The notes under the pieces: generated by a model
The model's input: the letters and a program-made list of their open reading frames with translations, nothing else
Databases searched by the model: none
Told to the model about the DNA's origin: nothing
Made by a program: the position numbers and the translations under genes
Assembly (NCBI RefSeq): GCF_014323405.1
Contig: NZ_JACRWE010000005.1
Coordinates: 62,001-126,000, forward strand
DNA from: Romboutsia faecis
GTDB lineage: Bacteria > Bacillota > Clostridia > Peptostreptococcales > Peptostreptococcaceae
Length of the DNA stretch: 64,000 bases
Reading direction: 5' to 3'
Part shown: piece after piece, positions 29,022 through 37,931 of the stretch
Layout: the number at the start of each line of letters is the position of its first letter
Position numbering within the stretch: position 1 is the stretch's first letter

Positions 29022-29945
29022 ATGAAGGATAATATAATAAAAAAATGCTACTTAGCAGCCTTTGACATAAATGATAAAAATCTTAGAAATTTAATGATTA
29101 TAAATACTAAATGTTTAGTTGATGATGGAAAAAATAGATATGTATATATAGATAGTAATCGTTTAAAAGATGAGTTAATTTATTATAGATTTTATGGTGA
29201 AATACCAAATTACAATTCTATTTTAAATCTAATATTACCGGCAGTACTTGCAAATAAAAATATCGATAGATCACAAGATGAAGCTATATCGTTAATTCAA
29301 AAATATGCTAAATATTTAAAAAAAGAAATAAAGATTTTTGATTATATATTAGGTTCGGTTATATACAATAGTATAATTCACAGTTTAGTATATGATAAAA
29401 ATATTAGTTATGAAGAGTTATTAAAAGGAATTAAAGAAAGAATAATAGGTATATCTATAGAATTAGATAAACCTCAAATGATTAAGTTTCAGATGAGTAG
29501 AATTAATGCTTTACAAACTATAGATAAATTTATAGATAAAAATAATGAAGACTATGATGATAATAGAATAGTATCTACAATTTTAAATATTTTATATGAT
29601 ATTTATATAGAAGATAGAGATGTAGAGAATGATGGAATTAAAAGTATAAAAAAATCTATACTATCTATACTTGGAGATGAAATTCACCTAAATATAGATA
29701 ATATAGATTTTGTTTCGTCAATGTCAGAGTACATCACTAAATTAAGATCGTATAAAATCAATAAAAAAATATACAACAGAACATCTGATCCACGAGAATT
29801 AATTAAATTAAATGAAGGTGACGTTTACATAGACCCGATATTTAATCAAATAAAAGTTATATCAAAAGAATTTAGTGAAGACATACTTAGTATGAAAATA
29901 AAAGCTAAATCTGGAATCTATGTATTAAAATTTAAAAAATCTTAA
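29022..29945 (+). CDS. Uncharacterised 307-residue protein
   Basis: I do not recognise this protein. It has no signal peptide or membrane helix, is rich in Asp, Ile, Asn and Lys, and reads as mostly helical (for example EAISLIQKYAKYLKKEIKIF and SYEELLKGIKERIIG). The last 60 residues (LIKLNEGDVYIDPIFNQIKVI onward) look like a small beta domain. GAGGAG is before ATG 29022. Codon use is like its neighbours, so it is not obviously foreign. It lies alone between the palindromic element and a convergent small gene. Confidence 0.65.
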   Translation: MKDNIIKKCYLAAFDINDKNLRNLMIINTKCLVDDGKNRYVYIDSNRLKDELIYYRFYGEIPNYNSILNLILPAVLANKNIDRSQDEAISLIQKYAKYLKKEIKIFDYILGSVIYNSIIHSLVYDKNISYEELLKGIKERIIGISIELDKPQMIKFQMSRINALQTIDKFIDKNNEDYDDNRIVSTILNILYDIYIEDRDVENDGIKSIKKSILSILGDEIHLNIDNIDFVSSMSEYITKLRSYKINKKIYNRTSDPRELIKLNEGDVYIDPIFNQIKVISKEFSEDILSMKIKAKSGIYVLKFKKS

Positions 29946-29947
29946 AT

Positions 29948-30148
29948 TTAGTTATTAGCTTCTAGGTAGTCTATAAAAACTTCTTCTGTAGTATTGGTTA
30001 AGAAGCATAACTCTTTTACTATACTATTTCTAAGTTCAATAAAATCATTAAGGTTTGTATTTTCATTAGTAAACTCTAATGCTTTTATTATAAGTAGTAA
30101 ATCCCTTTTTGATAAGGCATTGATAGATACTTGGTCGATTAATTCCAT
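29948..30148 (-). CDS. Small 66-residue hypothetical protein
   Basis: An acidic helical protein (QVSINALSKRDLLLIIKALE, then EVFIDYLEANN) with no known domain. It begins at ATG 30148 with AAGGAAG 7 bases upstream on the minus strand. It converges on the 307-residue gene with only 2 bases between their stops, which favours both being real. Function unknown. Confidence 0.55.
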   Translation of the reverse strand: MELIDQVSINALSKRDLLLIIKALEFTNENTNLNDFIELRNSIVKELCFLTNTTEEVFIDYLEANN

Positions 30149-30307
30149 AATAAACTTCCTTTCTAAATATATAGTAACTAATAAACTAATATTCTACAAA
30201 AAACAATAAAAACCCTTTTAAAAAGTAGAATTATGATAGTTTATATAAATTATTTTAACTTAAATACAAGATAAAATATAGACAATATTGATAAAGAGGT
30301 GAAATAT

Positions 30308-32062
30308 TTGAAAATATTATTAACCACATTAAACTCTAAGTTTATTCATACAAATTTGGCAATAAGATATCTAAAAGAATTTGTAAGAGATTTACTACCA
30401 GTAGATATAAGAGAGTATACAATAAATAATGATTTGGATTATATTTTGAAGGATATATATAGAAATAATTATGATGTTGTATTGTTTTCTACATATATAT
30501 GGAATGTATATGATACGGCTAAAATTTGTGAAAACTTAAAAAAAGTAAACCCTAATATAAAAATAGCACTAGGTGGTCCGGAAGTAACTTACGATAGTGC
30601 AGAAGCAATGGAAAAATATCCTTTTATAGATTATATATTATGTGGCGAGGGAGAATTAGTTTTTAGAGACTTAGTAGAATATTTATTAGGCAAAAAAAAT
30701 ATTGAAGATGTAGAGGGGATAGTTTACAGAAATAATGATGAAGTAATAGTAAACAATCCTAAAGCTTTACTACAAAACTTAGATGAGATACCTAGCCCAT
30801 ATGAAAATTTAGATCCAAAAGAATATGAAAATAGAATTGTTTATTATGAAACATCAAGAGGATGTCCTTTTAATTGTCAATATTGTTTATCATCAACTTT
30901 AAAGGGACTAAGATACTTTAGTATTGATAGAGTAAAAAAGGATTTGAAACAATTAATTGATGCAAGAGTATCTCAAATTAAATTTATTGACAGAACTTTT
31001 AATGCAAACAAGAAGTTTGCTCAAGAAATAATGAAGTTCCTTATGGAACATGACAATGATTACACAACATATCATTTTGAAGTAACAGCGCATTTATTAG
31101 ATGAAGATACGCTGGAATTCTTAAAAGATTGTAAGGAAGGTTTATTTCAATTTGAGATTGGAGTTCAATCTACGAATCAAAAAACTTTAGATGCAGTTGG
31201 AAGAAGAGATGACTTTAAAAAGCTATCTTATGTTGTTCAAAAAGTTGCTTCCTATAGAAATATACATCAACACTTAGATTTAATTGCAGGTCTTCCTTAT
31301 GAAGATTATGCAAGCTTTGAAAATTCATTCAATGATGTATTTAATTTAGGAATAGAACATTTACAACTAGGTTTTCTTAAGATGATAAAAGGTACAGGGA
31401 TAAGAAATACAGCAAAAAATCATGGATATAGATACAAAGATTATGCTCCATACGAAATTTTATATAATGATTATATAAGTTATGTTCAGATATTAAAACT
31501 AAAAGATATAGAAGAGATATTAGAAAAATACTATAACTCGAAAAATTTTGTACTATCAATGAGATATATAATTAAGAATTTCTATAGTGAAAGTCCATTT
31601 AAATTCTTTGAAGACTTTGCAACTTACTTTGATGATAATGGATACTTTGATATGGCTCAAGGTAAAAATCAATTATACAATATATTATTAGACTTCTATA
31701 ATGAAAAAATAAATGTGAATAATGAATTATTTAATGATATACTAAAGTACGATTACATATCGTTAGGTAAGACATCTAATTTACCACAATTCTTTAACAA
31801 AAGAGAAATGGAAGATTTTAAAAATAGATGTCATGTATTTTTACAAGATAATGACAATGTAATTAAATACTTACCTAAATTTGAAAATAAACCAGCTAAA
31901 CATATGATTAAATACGTTCACTTTGAACCATTTAACTTTAATATTTTAGAGTTGAAAGAAGATATACATAGAAATCTAGTTAAAAATGAAAATGTAGTTT
32001 TGTTTGTATATGATGATAAGAAGATTTTTGAAAAGTCAAAATCATATAGTGTAGTGATATAG
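30308..32062 (+). CDS. B12-binding radical SAM protein (DUF4080)
   Basis: The 584-residue protein has an N-terminal cobalamin-binding Rossmann domain (LLTTLNSKFIHTNLAIRYL to about 140, with LGGPEVTYDS), a radical SAM core with CPFNCQYC (Cys-x3-Cys-x2-Cys) after YYETSRG, and a C-terminal DUF4080 domain (about 370-580). Class members are putative methylases or cofactor enzymes of unknown substrate. The frame is open from GTG 30299, but AGAGGTG at 30294-30300 overlaps that; TTG 30308 is 7 bases away and gives the family's M-K-I-L-L-T-T-L-N start. A TPR protein follows after 9 bases. Confidence 0.88.
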   Translation: MKILLTTLNSKFIHTNLAIRYLKEFVRDLLPVDIREYTINNDLDYILKDIYRNNYDVVLFSTYIWNVYDTAKICENLKKVNPNIKIALGGPEVTYDSAEAMEKYPFIDYILCGEGELVFRDLVEYLLGKKNIEDVEGIVYRNNDEVIVNNPKALLQNLDEIPSPYENLDPKEYENRIVYYETSRGCPFNCQYCLSSTLKGLRYFSIDRVKKDLKQLIDARVSQIKFIDRTFNANKKFAQEIMKFLMEHDNDYTTYHFEVTAHLLDEDTLEFLKDCKEGLFQFEIGVQSTNQKTLDAVGRRDDFKKLSYVVQKVASYRNIHQHLDLIAGLPYEDYASFENSFNDVFNLGIEHLQLGFLKMIKGTGIRNTAKNHGYRYKDYAPYEILYNDYISYVQILKLKDIEEILEKYYNSKNFVLSMRYIIKNFYSESPFKFFEDFATYFDDNGYFDMAQGKNQLYNILLDFYNEKINVNNELFNDILKYDYISLGKTSNLPQFFNKREMEDFKNRCHVFLQDNDNVIKYLPKFENKPAKHMIKYVHFEPFNFNILELKEDIHRNLVKNENVVLFVYDDKKIFEKSKSYSVVI

Positions 32063-32071
32063 GAGGTTAAT

Positions 32072-33214
32072 ATGAACTTTAGAATTGAAAAATACTTATT
32101 AAAAAAAGCAGATGAATTAGCTTTCATAACCATAAAAAATGATGGAGACTTTAAATTAGAAGGGTACAAGATACCAAATCAAGGATTAGATGTTCCAATA
32201 AAGAATGAAGTACTTGTAAAGGGAATAAAAGAAAATACAGCTCAAGAAGGAATTAATTCTATGTCTATAGCAGATGCTATGATATATATTATGGGTATAG
32301 ATAGCAACTTCAAGTACAATGATGAGTACAAGAAGTTTCTAGATGCTTTAGAAAAGAATATAAATTTAGATATAAGAGCATATATGGGATACATGTCTAG
32401 AAAGTATTTTGAAATAGGAGAATCTACAGATTCTTTAATATACTTAAAGGCACTTATAAGTCAATATCCAGATGATATTGAAGGAATGTATCACTATGCA
32501 ATAGTATGCCAAGAGCTAGCCCAACAATATCAAAAGGATTCTGATAATGAAGGAATGAACAATTTCTTACTTGAAGCTTTAGATAAGTTAGAAAGAGTTA
32601 TAGCATTAGATGAAGGATTTGCATTAGCATATTATCATTTAGGATATCACTATTATAACCAAGGCCAATATATAAAAGCTAAAGTTATATGGGAAGAAGC
32701 TTTAAACTTAGGCTTAGATGAAGATACAGTAGCTGAGATACAAGATAATATAGGAAAGATGGACTTTAAAGTACAATACGAAGAAGGTTATAGCTTAGTA
32801 TTCCAAGGAAGAAGTGAAGAAGCTTTAGAAAAATTATTGCCATTAGAAGCAGAACATTCAGATTGGTGGAATTTATTATTTATGATAGGTTTAGCATATA
32901 AGCATATGAATGAAATAGAAGAAGCTAAATCATATTTTGAAAGGATATTAATCTTAAAACCACATCAAGTTGATACTATGGTAGAGCTAGGGCTTTGTGA
33001 AGCTGCTTCTTATAATTTAGAAAAAGCAATTGAGCATTTTAGTACAGCTGCAAAGATAAAAGAAGATCCAGAAATACTATGTAACTTAGGTATGGCATAC
33101 TTAAACAATGGTGAACTAGATGAGGCAATTTATTATGTTGAAAGAGCATATGAATTAAACCCAGAAGATGAAATAACAGTGGCATGTATGAGAGAGTTAG
33201 ATAATTATAGATAA
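32072..33214 (+). CDS. Tetratricopeptide-repeat protein
   Basis: A 380-residue soluble protein whose C-terminal two thirds is an array of TPR helix pairs, such as ALAYYHLGYHYYNQGQYIKA, SEEALEKLLPLEAEHSDW, EIEEAKSYFERILILKP and ILCNLGMAYLNNGELDEAIY. TPR arrays bind proteins; no partner can be named. The first 90 residues are different and unrecognised. AGGAGG lies 8 bases before the ATG and the radical SAM gene ends 9 bases upstream, so the pair probably form an operon, closed by a terminator. Confidence 0.9.
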   Translation: MNFRIEKYLLKKADELAFITIKNDGDFKLEGYKIPNQGLDVPIKNEVLVKGIKENTAQEGINSMSIADAMIYIMGIDSNFKYNDEYKKFLDALEKNINLDIRAYMGYMSRKYFEIGESTDSLIYLKALISQYPDDIEGMYHYAIVCQELAQQYQKDSDNEGMNNFLLEALDKLERVIALDEGFALAYYHLGYHYYNQGQYIKAKVIWEEALNLGLDEDTVAEIQDNIGKMDFKVQYEEGYSLVFQGRSEEALEKLLPLEAEHSDWWNLLFMIGLAYKHMNEIEEAKSYFERILILKPHQVDTMVELGLCEAASYNLEKAIEHFSTAAKIKEDPEILCNLGMAYLNNGELDEAIYYVERAYELNPEDEITVACMRELDNYR

Positions 33215-33218
33215 AATC

Positions 33219-33264
33219 AAAATAGGTGTATCCTAAAGTATATTTTAGGATACACCTATTTTAT
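33219..33264 (+). terminator. Terminator after the TPR gene
   Basis: AAAATAGGTGTATCCTAAA pairs with TTTAGGATACACCTATTTT; an AT-rich tail follows. Confidence 0.9.
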
Positions 33265-33343
33265 TTATATTTATAATAAAGTAGATAATGGAAATTTGTT
33301 TTGGGTATAAGTAAATTATAAAAATATTTAAAGGAGCAATATT

Positions 33344-33583
33344 ATGAGAAAAATTCTTGATAATTTAAAACTTTATTTTAAGAAAAAGGAAGATAAGAAT
33401 GAAACGATATGCTATTGCTTTAATATAAGTAGTAACGATATAGCAAAAGAAGTGAATCAAGGTTGTGAATCTATAAGAGACATAAGAAATAATACAAAGG
33501 CTGGAATGGGTTGTGGAAGGTGTAACGCAGGAGTTGAAAGAGTGGCATACAATGCTATTAAAAATAGAAATAAAAATATATAA
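33344..33583 (+). CDS. BFD-like [2Fe-2S]-binding small protein
   Basis: The 79-residue protein holds a BFD-type Fer2 domain: ICYCFNIS (first Cys pair, Cys-x-Cys) and GMGCGRCNAGV (second pair, Cys-x2-Cys), the ligands of a [2Fe-2S] cluster. Such domains act in electron transfer or iron mobilisation. The N-terminal 20 residues are lysine-rich. AAGGAGC is before the ATG. The Ptb-like gene starts 53 bases later. Confidence 0.85.
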   Translation: MRKILDNLKLYFKKKEDKNETICYCFNISSNDIAKEVNQGCESIRDIRNNTKAGMGCGRCNAGVERVAYNAIKNRNKNI

Positions 33584-33636
33584 ATAACATAATACAGATA
33601 TAAAATTTAGTGCTAATATTATATAGGGGTGGTGAT

Positions 33637-34545
33637 TTGATAAAGAAATTAGATGAAATGGAAAAACATTTAAAGTTAGGAGAAAGAGCAATTTTATCTG
33701 TAGCAGCAGCTCATAATGAAGAAGTTTTAATATCAATAAAAGAAGCTGTGAATAGAGGCGTAATTCAACCTATATTAGTTGGAAATATTGACAAGATAAA
33801 ATCTATTTCAAAGTCTATTAATTTAGACTTAGAGAATATAGAATTAATACAAGAGGATGATATTGTAAAGTGTGCTGAAATAGCAGTAAGATTAGTTCAT
33901 GATAATAAAGCTGACTTTATAATGAAAGGCTTGCTAGATACTTCGATATTACTAAAAGCCGTTTTAAATAAAGAATATGGGTTAAAAAAAGAAGGACTAC
34001 TAAGTCATGTAATGATTCATGAAGTTGAAAGTTATCATAAGTTACTTCTTATTTCAGATGGAGGAATGAATATATCACCTAATTATGAACAAAAAGAAGG
34101 CATAATAAAAAATGCTATACTTGCTGCTAAATCCTTAGGTATAGAGGAAATAAAGGTTGCATGTATCGCAGCAGTAGAAAAAATAAATCCTAAAATGCAG
34201 GCAACAATAGATGCGCATAAATTGCAAGAAGCTTGTGAAAATGGTTTATTTGGAAAAAATGTAATTGTAGAAGGTCCTTTAGCATTTGATTTAGCGGTAT
34301 CTAGTCATGCAAGTGAAGTGAAAGGACTTAAGAGCATAGTATCAGGAGATGTTGATATTATAATCACACCAACAATAGAGGTTGGGAATGCTCTTGGAAA
34401 ATCACTTACTTATATGACTAAGTCAAAATCAGCTGGTGTTATAATGGGAGCCAGTGTACCTATAGTATTAACTTCAAGAGCTGATTCATCTGAGTCAAAG
34501 TTATATTCGATAATATACGGAGCTTTAATATCTAAAAATATATAA
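33637..34545 (+). CDS. Phosphate acetyl/butyryltransferase family protein
   Basis: About 302 residues of the Ptb/Pta family, which exchange CoA for phosphate on short acyl-CoA. Typical elements: ILSVAAAHNEEVL at the start, VKGLLDT-like MKGLLDTSILLKAVL, ISDGGMNISPNYEQK, EGPLAFDLAVS and ADIIITPTIEVGN-like DVDIIITPTIEVGNALGKS. The start is TTG 33637 behind AGGGGTGGTG; the frame is open back to GTG 33610, which has no site. No acyl kinase gene follows. Its place 358 bases before cooS suggests it may turn acetyl-CoA from the WL pathway into acyl-phosphate, but butyryl-CoA is equally possible. Confidence 0.82.
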   Translation: MIKKLDEMEKHLKLGERAILSVAAAHNEEVLISIKEAVNRGVIQPILVGNIDKIKSISKSINLDLENIELIQEDDIVKCAEIAVRLVHDNKADFIMKGLLDTSILLKAVLNKEYGLKKEGLLSHVMIHEVESYHKLLLISDGGMNISPNYEQKEGIIKNAILAAKSLGIEEIKVACIAAVEKINPKMQATIDAHKLQEACENGLFGKNVIVEGPLAFDLAVSSHASEVKGLKSIVSGDVDIIITPTIEVGNALGKSLTYMTKSKSAGVIMGASVPIVLTSRADSSESKLYSIIYGALISKNI

Positions 34546-34902
34546 AAATATTTTTATATTGTATACATTTAATAATATATAAGTTATAATTTTATTGAAA
34601 TAAAATCAAAGTACTTACCCAGAAATATCTAAAAATATTAAACAATTCATTAATATATAAGAAACAAACCTAATAAATATAGCTAAAAATAATCCAAACT
34701 AAAAAGAAAAATAGTAAAATTAAGGAATGTAGAAAAAAAAGAAATTTTGTTGCTTAAAGGAAAAAATTGTTAAAAAAATATTTAAATTTTCACCCAAGAA
34801 AACATAAATTAGTATATAATCAAATTAGGGTTTTTATTTAAGACATGCTGAGTTTATCACCTAGGGGATTTTAAAATTAAAATCAAAAAAGGGGATAGAG
34901 AT
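34546..34902 (+). other. 357-bp gap with the cooS promoter region
   Basis: AT-rich. A -10 TATAAT at 34815-34820 (AGTATATAATC) is the best promoter element; no good -35 is seen at 17 bases. The transcript would carry an 80-base leader with a small hairpin GATTTTA/TAAAATC (34868-34885) just before the AAAGGGGATAGAG ribosome site. No ORF or known riboswitch. The spacing fits one major promoter for the whole WL cluster. Confidence 0.5.
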
Positions 34903-36819
34903 ATGGATAAAAAAGCAATGACTATTGACTTGAACAGTCAAATATTATTAGACAAGGCCGAAAAAGAAGGCGTTGAAACAATGTATGACAGGGCGCAAGG
35001 CTTTAAAAATCAATGTGGATTTGGTTTAAAAGGTATTTGCTGTAGAAACTGTGGTATGGGACCTTGTAGAATAACTCCAAAAACTCCTAGAGGAATATGT
35101 GGAGCAGATGAGCATACAATAGTTGGTAGAAACTTTGCTAGAATGGTAGCAGCTGGTACTGCAGCTCACTCTGATCATGCTAGAGATATAGCTCATACAA
35201 TGGCTCTAAGTTCTAGAGACGGAAACTACACTATTAAAGATGAAGTTAAATTAATAAATTTAGCAAAAGAATGGGATGTAGAAACTGAAGGTAGAGATAT
35301 ATACGACATAGCTCATGAAGTTGCAGATGTAGCTTTAATGGAATTCGGTAAACCACATGGAGTAGCAAGATTATTAAAAAGAGCTCCAAAACAAAGACAA
35401 GAATTATGGAATAAGCTTGGTATAGAACCAAGAGCTATAGATAGAGAAATAGCTACAATAATGCACTCTACTCATATAGGATGTACAGGAGACATAGATA
35501 GTTTAATGCAAATGTCAATGAGAACGGCATTAGCAGATGGTTGGGTTGGTTCAATGATAGGTACAATATTTAGTGATATATTATTTGGAACTCCAACTGT
35601 TAGAAATTCAGAAGCAAACTTAGGTGTTTTAGAAGAAAACAAAGTAAATATAATATTACATGGTCATGAACCTTCATTATCAGAAATGATAGTTTTAGCA
35701 TCAGAAGATCCAGAATTAGTTGAATTAGCAAAATCTGTTGGAGCTGATGGAATAAATTTAGCAGGAATGTGCTGTACAGGTAACGAAGTTATAATGAGAC
35801 ACGGTGTTAGAACAGCAGGAGATTTCCATCAACAAGAATTAGCTTTAGTTACAGGAGCTGTAGAAGCTATGATAGTTGATGTTCAATGTATATTCCCTGC
35901 ATTACCAAGAGTTGCAGACTGTTATCACACAAAATTCATAACAACATCTCCAAAAGCAAAGATAGCAGGATCTACATACATGGAATTCAAAGAAGAAGAT
36001 GCGTTTAATATAGCAAAAGATATTGTTAGATCAGCTGTATTAAACTTCCCAAATAGAGATAAATCAAAAGTATTAATCCCAGAACATAAAGCAAGCTCAA
36101 CTGTAGGATATAGTACAGAGGCTATAGTAGGACAATTAGATAGAGTTGTAAACTCTCAAATAGACCCAGCAGGAACTGTGAAACCACTTGCAGACTGTTT
36201 AAAATCAGGAGTTTTAAGAGGAGCAGTAGGTGTTGTTGGATGTAACAATGCAAAAGGTGTTTCTAACTTAGCTCATACAACAGTTATGAAAGAATTAATA
36301 AAAAATGACATAATAGTTGTTACTACAGGTTGTGGTGCATCAGCAGCAGGTAAGTTTGGATTATTAAACAAAGATGCAAAAAAATATGCAGGAAAAGGTT
36401 TAGCTACTGTATGTGAACTAGTTGATATACCTCCAGTACTACATTTAGGTTCTTGTGTTGACTGTAGCCGTATACTTGAAGTTGTTGGAGAGACAGCTAA
36501 GTATTTAGGTATGGACTCATCTGATCTTCCAGTAGCTGGAGTAGCTCCAGAGTGGATGTCAGAAAAAGCAGTTGCAATAGGAACTTATGTTGTAGCAACT
36601 GGTATAGACGTATACTTAGGAATAATGCCTCCAGTAGGTGGATCTGAAAGAGCAGTAGAAATATTAACTAAAGAAATGGAAGATATGGTAGGAGCTAAGT
36701 TTATAGTTGAAGAAGATCCAGTTAAATTAGCTCATAAGATAATCGAAGGAATAGAAAAGAAACGTGTTCACTTCGAAGCTTTAGTAGAAGAAAAAATGTT
36801 ACAACCAGCTGAAGCATAA
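34903..36819 (+). CDS. cooS: Carbon monoxide dehydrogenase catalytic subunit
   Basis: The 638-residue homodimeric Ni-Fe enzyme interconverts CO2 and CO and works with acetyl-CoA synthase in the carbonyl branch. N-terminal Cys for the D and B clusters: C38, C46/C47, C50, C55 and C66 in CGFGLKGICCRNCGMGPCR. The Ni-containing C-cluster residues follow: the His in ILHGHEPSL, AGMCCTGNE, VDVQCIFPAL, GVVGCNNAK, TTGCGASA and GSCVDCSRI. It is the first gene of the cluster; the maturation ATPase cooC is next. Needs nickel and ferredoxin. Confidence 0.97.
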   Translation: MDKKAMTIDLNSQILLDKAEKEGVETMYDRAQGFKNQCGFGLKGICCRNCGMGPCRITPKTPRGICGADEHTIVGRNFARMVAAGTAAHSDHARDIAHTMALSSRDGNYTIKDEVKLINLAKEWDVETEGRDIYDIAHEVADVALMEFGKPHGVARLLKRAPKQRQELWNKLGIEPRAIDREIATIMHSTHIGCTGDIDSLMQMSMRTALADGWVGSMIGTIFSDILFGTPTVRNSEANLGVLEENKVNIILHGHEPSLSEMIVLASEDPELVELAKSVGADGINLAGMCCTGNEVIMRHGVRTAGDFHQQELALVTGAVEAMIVDVQCIFPALPRVADCYHTKFITTSPKAKIAGSTYMEFKEEDAFNIAKDIVRSAVLNFPNRDKSKVLIPEHKASSTVGYSTEAIVGQLDRVVNSQIDPAGTVKPLADCLKSGVLRGAVGVVGCNNAKGVSNLAHTTVMKELIKNDIIVVTTGCGASAAGKFGLLNKDAKKYAGKGLATVCELVDIPPVLHLGSCVDCSRILEVVGETAKYLGMDSSDLPVAGVAPEWMSEKAVAIGTYVVATGIDVYLGIMPPVGGSERAVEILTKEMEDMVGAKFIVEEDPVKLAHKIIEGIEKKRVHFEALVEEKMLQPAEA

Positions 36820-36939
36820 CAGTAATTATAAACTTAATAGTTGAGTTGATTTAAATCTAAGCATACTACTTTGAAAAGTTAGTATTGTATATAAGTTTAT
36901 AGAAAAGCTTGGCTGTAGATTATTTTTAATGCAAAAATA

Positions 36940-36971
36940 TAAGTAGGGCATTAACTTTAATGTCTTACTTA
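36940..36971 (+). other. Hairpin between cooS and cooC
   Basis: TAAGTAGGGCATTAA pairs with TTAATGTCTTACTTA (15 positions, two G-U), with almost no loop, and is followed by ATAGAAATTTT, not a clean T run. It may be a partial terminator or an RNA stability element that lets cooS be more abundant than the genes behind it. A second small stem lies near 36868-36890. Confidence 0.55.
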
Positions 36972-37041
36972 TAGAAATTTTAAAATAGATAAATATAAAA
37001 TTATTAGATCTATAAAGTATATATACAGAAGGTGGTAGAAT

Positions 37042-37830
37042 ATGAAAATAGCAGTAACAGGTAAAGGCGGAGTAGGTAAAACAACTTTCTCTTCAATGCT
37101 TTCGAGAATGTTTGCTGAAGATGGATATAGGGTTGTTGCTGTGGATGCTGATCCAGATGCAAATTTAGCATTAGCACTAGGGTTTCCAAGGGAAGTTTAT
37201 GATTCTATAGTACCAATATCAGAGATGAAGAAATTAGTTTCTGATAGAACAGCAGCAGAAACAGGAACATTTAATAAAATGTTTAAATTAAATCCTAAAG
37301 TAGATGATATACCAGAACAGCATTGTCAGGAGTACAATGGAGTAAGATTACTTACATTAGGAACTGTTGACTCAGGTGGTTCTGGATGTGTTTGTCCTGA
37401 ACACGTATTACTAAAAAGACTTTGTAGCCATTTAATATTGCAAAATAAAGATGTAGTAGTTATGGATATGGAGGCTGGAATTGAGCATTTAGGAAGAGGA
37501 ACTGCTCAAGGTGTAGATGCATTTATAGTAGTAGTAGAGCCAGGGGAAAGAAGTTTACAAACATATAGAAAAGTAAAAAAACTTGGAAGTGATATAGGTG
37601 TTAAGCAAGTCTTCGTTGTCGGAAATAAAATAAGAAATAAAGATGATGAAGATTTTATAAAAAGTAATTTAGAAGATGGAGAAGCCTTAGGATTTATATA
37701 CTACAATCAAGACGTTATAAATTCTGATAGATCAAATCAGTCTCCGTATGATGTGAGCACACAAACTAAAGATGAAATTAAGGTTATAAAAGATAGATTA
37801 CTTCAAATAAAAGAAAATAAAAATAAATAA
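37042..37830 (+). CDS. cooC: CODH nickel-insertion ATPase CooC
   Basis: The 262-residue MinD-type P-loop ATPase helps insert nickel into the C-cluster of CooS. Walker A GKGGVGKTT (7-15, deviant with both Lys) is followed by VDADPDANLALALG, and the metal-binding CVC pair (C116, C118) lies in GSGCVCPEH; in studied CooC this Cys-x-Cys binds Ni or Zn at the dimer interface. VMDMEAGIEHLGRG is the second acidic motif. It follows cooS after 222 bases. A second paralogue occurs at 44356. Confidence 0.95.
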   Translation: MKIAVTGKGGVGKTTFSSMLSRMFAEDGYRVVAVDADPDANLALALGFPREVYDSIVPISEMKKLVSDRTAAETGTFNKMFKLNPKVDDIPEQHCQEYNGVRLLTLGTVDSGGSGCVCPEHVLLKRLCSHLILQNKDVVVMDMEAGIEHLGRGTAQGVDAFIVVVEPGERSLQTYRKVKKLGSDIGVKQVFVVGNKIRNKDDEDFIKSNLEDGEALGFIYYNQDVINSDRSNQSPYDVSTQTKDEIKVIKDRLLQIKENKNK

Positions 37831-37931
37831 GATTGAAGCTATCTTTAAGAAAATTCTTAGAGATTAGTTTTAACAGCACTTACATATAGTTAGTGTTATA
37901 AAAATTAAAAAATTGTGGGGAGGATTCAATT

